Source: Pseudomonadota bacterium (GTDB taxonomy: Bacteria; Pseudomonadota; Gammaproteobacteria; Burkholderiales; Burkholderiaceae_C). From it: a stretch of DNA of 64,000 nucleotides. How positions within the stretch are numbered: the stretch's first letter is position 1; each line of letters begins with the position of its first letter. Below, piece after piece: positions 59,784 to 64,000 of this stretch. The DNA lies in assembly GCA_023387335.1 (NCBI GenBank), contig JAEWIF010000019.1:1-64000 (forward strand), in the 5' to 3' direction. The position numbers and the translations under genes are program-made. Under the pieces are notes generated by a model. The model was not told the origin of the DNA and searched no databases. It was given only the letters and a program-made list of their open reading frames with translations.

Positions 59784-60380
59784 CTAGAGGCGGGCGACGC
59801 CGATCATGGCGTCGCGCGTGACGATGCCCGCCAGCTTCTCCTCCGGCCAGCCGAGGGTGTGCGGCGGCTGCTCGGGCAGGACCATGTAGCGCGTGTCGGC
59901 GGTGGTGTCCCAGACGCGGATCTCCACTTCCGGCGGCAGGTCGAGCCCCATCTCCTTGAGCACGGTGCGCGATTCGCGCACGACCCGCGCGCGGTACTCG
60001 AGGTCTTTGTACCAATCGGGCGGCAGGCCGATGATGGTGAAGGCGGTGCAGGAGCACAGGGTGCAGCAGATCACGTTCTGCACCGTGGCGGTGTTCTCCA
60101 GGACGACCAGGTGGCGGTGGTGCTTCGGCAGGGTCAAGCCCAGCTCCAGGACCGCGGCACGTCCATCGGCCAGCAGGCGCCGACGGAAAGCCGGGTCGGT
60201 CCAGGCCTTGGCGACGACCCGCGCGCCATTGCGCGGCAGCCACTCTTCCGTCGCCAGGTGACCGAGTTCATCGACGGCCTCGGACGCCTCGAACCCGCGC
60301 GCATCCAGCGCACCCTGGATCGCATCGACGCGTTGTTCGGGGGTGGCGGTTTGCCGGACGACGAAATCAACCTGGGCCAT
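59784..60380 (-). CDS. nthA: nitrile hydratase alpha subunit, cobalt type
   Basis: A 198-residue alpha subunit. The metal-binding claw is CTLCSC at 106-111; Thr at the second position marks cobalt-type enzymes (Ser in iron types). The residue before it is Cys105, where the usual motif has Val. The second and third cysteines of the claw become sulfinic and sulfenic acids in the mature family. AGGAG six bases upstream supports ATG 60380. It is the first gene of the nthAB unit. Confidence 0.95.
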   Translation of the reverse strand: MAQVDFVVRQTATPEQRVDAIQGALDARGFEASEAVDELGHLATEEWLPRNGARVVAKAWTDPAFRRRLLADGRAAVLELGLTLPKHHRHLVVLENTATVQNVICCTLCSCTAFTIIGLPPDWYKDLEYRARVVRESRTVLKEMGLDLPPEVEIRVWDTTADTRYMVLPEQPPHTLGWPEEKLAGIVTRDAMIGVARL

Positions 60381-60454
60381 GGAAGCTCCTGGAGCGGCGA
60401 GCATCGTCATCATAGGCGGGCCGCGCGCATTCAGCCTGATCGGCGCATGCCGGT

Positions 60455-61582
60455 TCACGCACAGCTGCGAAAGCCTGCGAAGACGTCGGTCCGGTGCGGC
60501 TCGAAGAAGTTGCGGTAGCGCGGATGCGCGAGCGATGCGGCCGTCGCGGAGCAAGCCCCGCGCAGGACCTGCCTGGAACCGAACCAGGGCGCCGAATAGT
60601 CGCGGTAGGGATGGGCCGCGAATCCGTCGTAGGGCTCGAATGCCGAGGCCGTCCATTCCCAGACCTCGCCCCACGCGAAGCCGGGCACGGTGACGGCGGC
60701 GCACTCCCATTCGGCTTCGCTCGGCAGGCGCCTGCCGGCCCAGCGGCACCACGCGTGCGCCTCGTGCGCGCTGAGGTGCACGGCGGGATCGTCGGCCGCG
60801 GCCGGTCCGGCCGCCGGCGGCACGGTCCGCTCCCGCGAGCGCCAATGCCAGCCCTCCTCGCTCCACCAGCGAGGCTGCGCGTAACCGCCCGCGTCGACGA
60901 ACGCCTGGAAGCGGCGCCACGACACCGGCCGGGCATCGATCTCGAAGGCCGGCAGCGCGACGTCGTGCGCGCCGAGCTCGTTGTCGAACGCGAAGCCCGG
61001 GCCGTCGTAGCCGACGCGGAAGGCCTGGGCCGGAACGCCGAACACGTCGTCCGGCGCCGGCGGCGCGCGCCTCGACGTTCCCGGGACCGGGATGCCGAAG
61101 GCGCGCCCCATGTACATGCCTGCTTCCGCATGCATCTCCTCGTGCAGCGCCACCAGGCGGAAGAAGTACAGCTCGTCGTGGGACGGCCCGGTGCCCAGCG
61201 CATCCAGGCAGGCCAGCGTGCGCCGCAGGACCGCGTCGAGGTAGGCCAGCGTCGCGTCCCTGTCGGGGAGCGCGAGGTCCCACCGCGTCGCGTGCGCGAC
61301 CCGGCTGGAGTCGTACAGCGCGTCGGCCCGCGGCAGCGCGGAAGCGTCGAGCGGATGGTCGGGATCGCAGCGGATGCCGAGTCCCCGCTGCCGGTTGCGG
61401 GCGATCCAGCGGTCCTGGAACCAGCCGATGTGCCCCCATTCCCACAGCGGCGGATTCAAGGTGGCGCTGCGAGGCACCTGCAGGCCGTCGCCCAGCGCCC
61501 GCTCCCACGCGTCGACCTGCGCCAGCGTGCGTTGCCGCGCCGCCAGCAGGGCCTGCCGCACCGGGGCCACGCCGCCGCCGCG
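60455..61582 (-). CDS. senA: selenoneine synthase SenA (EgtB-like)
   Basis: A roughly 375-residue non-haem iron sulfoxide/selenoxide synthase of the EgtB family. It has the N-terminal DinB-like domain (WGHIGWFQDRW and HEEMHAEAGMY supply the three His iron ligands) and a C-terminal FGE-sulfatase domain (PSEAEWECAA, GEVWEWTASAF, VLRGACSA). It joins a selenosugar to hergynine-type trimethylhistidine in selenoneine synthesis. The divergent SenB-type gene separates it from ergothioneine EgtB. I favour a GTG start at 61582; the frame also has an ATG at 61624 that would overlap senB. Confidence 0.82.
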   Translation of the reverse strand, partial: RGGGVAPVRQALLAARQRTLAQVDAWERALGDGLQVPRSATLNPPLWEWGHIGWFQDRWIARNRQRGLGIRCDPDHPLDASALPRADALYDSSRVAHATRWDLALPDRDATLAYLDAVLRRTLACLDALGTGPSHDELYFFRLVALHEEMHAEAGMYMGRAFGIPVPGTSRRAPPAPDDVFGVPAQAFRVGYDGPGFAFDNELGAHDVALPAFEIDARPVSWRRFQAFVDAGGYAQPRWWSEEGWHWRSRERTVPPAAGPAAADDPAVHLSAHEAHAWCRWAGRRLPSEAEWECAAVTVPGFAWGEVWEWTASAFEPYDGFAAHPYRDYSAPWFGSRQVLRGACSATAASLAHPRYRNFFEPHRTDVFAGFRSCA

Positions 61583-61611
61583 CACCGCCTGCGCGACGCT
61601 ATAAACGCCGA

Positions 61612-62571
61612 ATGAGTGCTCCATCGGTGGTCATCGTAAGCCCGGCGCTGGCCGGGGCGAACAACGGCAACTGGCAGACCGCCAGCCGCTGGCGCGAGAT
61701 GCTGGGCGCGACCCATCGTGTCCGCATCACCGGCGCCTGGCCGGACGGGCAGGACGGCGACGACGCCATGCTCGCGCTGCACGCGCGCAAGTCCGCGGGC
61801 GCCGTGCTGGCCTGGGCGCAGGCCCGGGGCCCCGGCTCGCTGGCCGTCGTCCTCACCGGCACCGACCTCTACCACGACGTGGCGGTCGATCCGCAGGCGC
61901 GACGATCGCTCGAGCTGGCGTCGCGGCTGGTCGTGCTGCAAGCCCTGGGACTGGAAGCGCTGCCGCCGGGGCTGCGGGCCAAGGCGCGCGTGATCTACCA
62001 GTCGACCCCCACGCTCGAGCCGGTGGCCAAGGAGAGCGACGCCTTGCGGGCGGTGATGGTCGGCCATCTCCGGTCCGTGAAGAGTCCAGGCACGCTGTTC
62101 GAGGCGGCCCGGCTGCTGCGCCCCACGGAAGGCATCCGCATCGACCACATCGGCGAGGCGAGCGAGCCGGAACTGGCCGGTGCGGCCCTGGACACCGCGC
62201 GCGAGTGCGTGCATTACCGGTGGCTGGGCGGCCTGCCGCATGACGCCACGCGCGACGCGATCCGGTCCGCGCACGTGCTCGTGCATGCCAGCGCCCTGGA
62301 AGGCGGCGCGCACGTGATCATGGAAGCGGCCTGCAGCGGCACGCCGGTGCTGGCCTCGCGGGTCGACGGCAACGTGGGCATGCTCGGCGGGGACTACGAG
62401 GGCTACTTCCCGCACGGCGACGCCGCGGCGCTCGCCGCGATGCTCCGGCGGTGCCGCCTGGAGCCGGGCTTCCTCGCGCGGCTGCGCGAGCAGTGCGAGG
62501 CGCGCAAGCCCCTGTTCGATCCCACGACGGAACGGCGGGCGCTCCTGCGGCTGCTGGGCGACGTGCTGTAG
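61612..62571 (+). CDS. senB: selenosugar synthase SenB (TIGR04348-type glycosyltransferase)
   Basis: A 319-residue GT-B glycosyltransferase family 4-like enzyme. The N-terminus VVIVSPALAGANNGNWQTASRW is characteristic of the TIGR04348 group that was later shown to make 1-seleno-beta-N-acetyl-glucosamine or a similar selenosugar from selenophosphate and a UDP-sugar. The C-terminal half has VLVHASALEGGAHVIMEAACSGTPVLAS, the nucleotide-sugar-binding EXnE-type region. It is divergent from senA with about 30 bp between starts. The selenophosphate synthetase (SenC/SelD) is not in the window. Confidence 0.85.
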   Translation: MSAPSVVIVSPALAGANNGNWQTASRWREMLGATHRVRITGAWPDGQDGDDAMLALHARKSAGAVLAWAQARGPGSLAVVLTGTDLYHDVAVDPQARRSLELASRLVVLQALGLEALPPGLRAKARVIYQSTPTLEPVAKESDALRAVMVGHLRSVKSPGTLFEAARLLRPTEGIRIDHIGEASEPELAGAALDTARECVHYRWLGGLPHDATRDAIRSAHVLVHASALEGGAHVIMEAACSGTPVLASRVDGNVGMLGGDYEGYFPHGDAAALAAMLRRCRLEPGFLARLREQCEARKPLFDPTTERRALLRLLGDVL

Positions 62572-62591
62572 CGGTGGCGGGACGGCGGTCC

Positions 62592-63521
62592 CTAGCGCGC
62601 CCAGCGCAGCGCGAGCACGTCGCGTTTGCGCGCCGCCTCGATGAGCAGCGACCGGCTCGCGGGATGCAGCGGCGGCCAGGGGTGGCGCGGCGCCTCGCAG
62701 GCGATGACGCCGCCCTCCTTCATCAGCGCCTTGGCCGCGAGGAAGCCGCACTGGCGGTTCTCCAGGTTGATCAGCGGCAACCAGCGTTCGTAGGCTTCGA
62801 CGGCCTCCTCGCGGCGCCCGGCGGACCAGGCGTCCAGGATCGTGCGGATGCCATCGGGAAAGCCGCCACCGGTCATGGCGCCGGTCGCGCCCGCTTCGAG
62901 GTCGGGCAGCAGCGTGATCGCCTCCTCCCCGTCCCAGGGGCCTTCGATCGCGTCGCCGCCCAGCCGGATCAGCTCGCGCAGCTTGGCGGCGGCGCCCGCG
63001 GTTTCGATCTTGAAGTAGGCGACGTGCTCGATCTCCCGCGCCATCCGCGCGAGGAATTCCGCCGACAGCGGTGTGCCGGCGGCCGGCGCGTCCTGCACCA
63101 TGATCGGGATGTCCACCGCATCGGAGACACCGGCGTAAAAATCGTGGATACGCGATTCCGGCACCCGGAAGGTGGCGCCGTGGTAGGGCGGCATCACCAT
63201 CAGCATCGCCGCGCCCATCTCCTGCGCGCGGCGCGAGCGCTCGGCGCACACGCGGGTCGAGAAGTGCGTTGTGGTCACGATGACCGGCACGCGGCCGGCC
63301 ACGTGTTCGAGGATCGTGCGCGTGAGGATCTCGCGCTCGTCGTCGGCGAGCAGGAACTGCTCCGAGAAATTGGCGAGGATCGACAGGCCGTCGGAGCCCG
63401 CGTCGATCATGAAATCGACGCAGCGCTTCTGGCTCTCCAGGTCGAGTTCGCCGGATTCGGTGAAGGTCGTGGGAACGACGGGAAAGAGGCCGCGGTAGCG
63501 CGGTGCGCGGGAAGTGCTCAT
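62592..63521 (-). CDS. 2-keto-3-deoxy-L-arabonate dehydratase-like (DapA superfamily)
   Basis: A 309-residue TIM-barrel aldolase/dehydratase. The Schiff-base lysine is in AYFKIETAG (about residue 171), and ILANFSEQF and GPWDGEEAITLL match the L-2-keto-3-deoxyarabonate dehydratases of the non-phosphorylated arabinose pathway, as I recall the Azospirillum enzyme. It would give alpha-ketoglutarate semialdehyde. The neighbouring sugar-acid dehydratase supports a sugar-acid route. It is convergent with senB. Confidence 0.8.
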   Translation of the reverse strand: MSTSRAPRYRGLFPVVPTTFTESGELDLESQKRCVDFMIDAGSDGLSILANFSEQFLLADDEREILTRTILEHVAGRVPVIVTTTHFSTRVCAERSRRAQEMGAAMLMVMPPYHGATFRVPESRIHDFYAGVSDAVDIPIMVQDAPAAGTPLSAEFLARMAREIEHVAYFKIETAGAAAKLRELIRLGGDAIEGPWDGEEAITLLPDLEAGATGAMTGGGFPDGIRTILDAWSAGRREEAVEAYERWLPLINLENRQCGFLAAKALMKEGGVIACEAPRHPWPPLHPASRSLLIEAARKRDVLALRWAR

Positions 63522-63546
63522 GTTGTGTTCCTCGGGATGGGACGCG

Positions 63547-64000
63547 TCAGGTGATCACCGCCGGCTGCCACGGAACGAACTCCTGCTGGCCGTAGCCGTG
63601 CAGCTCGCTGCGCGAACGCCGGCCCGATGCGGTGTCCAGCATCATGCGGAAGAAGCGCTCGCCGAGCTCGTCGATCGTTGCGCCGGCGTCGAGCACCTCG
63701 CCGCAGTTGAAGTCCATGTCGTCGGACTGCCGCTGCCACAGCGCCGTGGTCGTGGCCAGCTTCAGGGACGGCGTCGGAGCGCAGCCGTAGGCGGAGCCGC
63801 GGCCGGTGGTGAAGCAGATCAGGTTGGCGCCCCCGGCCACCTGCCCCGTCGCCGAGATCGGGTCGTAGCCGGGGGTGTCCATGAAGACGAGGCCCTGGGC
63901 GCGCACCGGCTGCGCGTACTCGTAGACATCCACGAGCTGCGTCGAGCCCGCCTTCGCGATGCCGCCGAGGGACTTCTCCAGCACGGTGGTCAGTCCGCCG
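63547..64000 (-). CDS. UxaA/GarD-family sugar-acid dehydratase, C-terminal part
   Basis: The C-terminal 150 residues of an altronate/galactarate-dehydratase family protein; the frame is open through the right edge of the window. TTVLEKSLGGIAKAGST, FMDTPGYDP, GQVAGGANLICFTTGRGS and GCAPTPSLK are conserved in this family. It would dehydrate an aldonate or aldarate to a 2-keto-3-deoxy acid, the substrate type of the enzyme encoded 25 bases downstream. The start lies outside the window. Confidence 0.85.
   Translation of the reverse strand, partial: GGLTTVLEKSLGGIAKAGSTQLVDVYEYAQPVRAQGLVFMDTPGYDPISATGQVAGGANLICFTTGRGSAYGCAPTPSLKLATTTALWQRQSDDMDFNCGEVLDAGATIDELGERFFRMMLDTASGRRSRSELHGYGQQEFVPWQPAVIT

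Noticed and set aside
60455..61582. Ergothioneine sulfoxide synthase EgtB
   Set aside because: No egtD, egtC or egtE lies nearby, and the adjacent TIGR04348-type glycosyltransferase is the marker of the selenoneine pathway.
1..64000. CRISPR arrays, tRNA or rRNA genes, prophage or conjugation genes
   Set aside because: No regularly spaced repeats, no tRNA-like cloverleaf or rRNA segments, and no integrase, phage or transfer genes were recognised apart from the IS30 end.

Overview
The window reads as chromosomal DNA of a GC-rich betaproteobacterium, most likely Burkholderiales of the Comamonadaceae type (Variovorax or Ramlibacter-like). The grounds are uniformly high GC, coding dense with ATGA/GTGA start-stop overlaps, two Bug-type tripartite-tricarboxylate binding proteins, a DUF4118 sensor kinase, SenA/SenB homologues and many small-molecule catabolic genes. 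This placement is inferred from gene content, not from a marker gene.

Left part (1-23.1 kb): the edge carries the tail of an IS30-type transposase abutting a short-chain dehydrogenase that has lost its 5' end and carries a frameshift, then a decayed LuxR-type remnant. Housekeeping and stress genes follow: a glutamyl-tRNA reductase, a YihY-type membrane protein, a Tat-exported sulfite-oxidase-like molybdoenzyme, a pirin, a HAF-repeat lipoprotein, a ferritin-like protein, and a NarL-type regulator with a degenerate receiver near a perfect FNR-type box. Next come a sulfatase-fold phosphoethanolamine-transferase-like enzyme and a cation block: Na+/H+ antiporter, KdpD-like kinase, KdpE-like regulator and the potassium transporter Kup, with a KdpE-like site just before kup. 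An MFS exporter and an exonuclease/ABC-ATPase pair close this part.

Centre (23.1-42.5 kb): the main find is a complete, two-armed pyridine-carboxylate catabolic locus that fits picolinate (pyridine-2-carboxylate) best. The leftward arm encodes a Tat-exported TRAP binding protein, a three-subunit molybdenum hydroxylase, the TRAP membrane subunits, maleate isomerase, N-formylmaleamate deformylase and a MarR regulator. The rightward arm encodes a four-component Rieske oxygenase, an amidohydrolase-type decarboxylase, 2,5-dihydroxypyridine dioxygenase, maleamate amidohydrolase and a NitT/TauT-type ABC importer. Together they give picolinate -> 6-hydroxypicolinate -> 3,6-dihydroxypicolinate -> 2,5-dihydroxypyridine -> N-formylmaleamate -> maleamate -> maleate -> fumarate. 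The lower-pathway enzymes keep the catalytic residues of the Pseudomonas Nic enzymes, several at identical positions. The 390-bp divergent region holds a promoter and repeated motifs.

Right part (42.6-64 kb): a glycerol-phosphate-type ABC importer ends in an endonuclease/exonuclease/phosphatase-family enzyme. It is followed by a multicopper oxidase/SCO pair, a glycine-zipper protein, a 56-residue lipoprotein, a Bug-type binding protein, an exported deaminase-like protein and a DUF502 membrane protein. A LysR-controlled acyl-CoA ligase/acyl-CoA dehydrogenase/Bug protein/Crp operon follows, with a near-ideal LysR box and an 11-residue leader peptide. Then come a cobalt-type nitrile hydratase without a visible activator gene, a divergent senA/senB pair for selenoneine synthesis, and two sugar-acid dehydratase genes, the last one running off the window edge.
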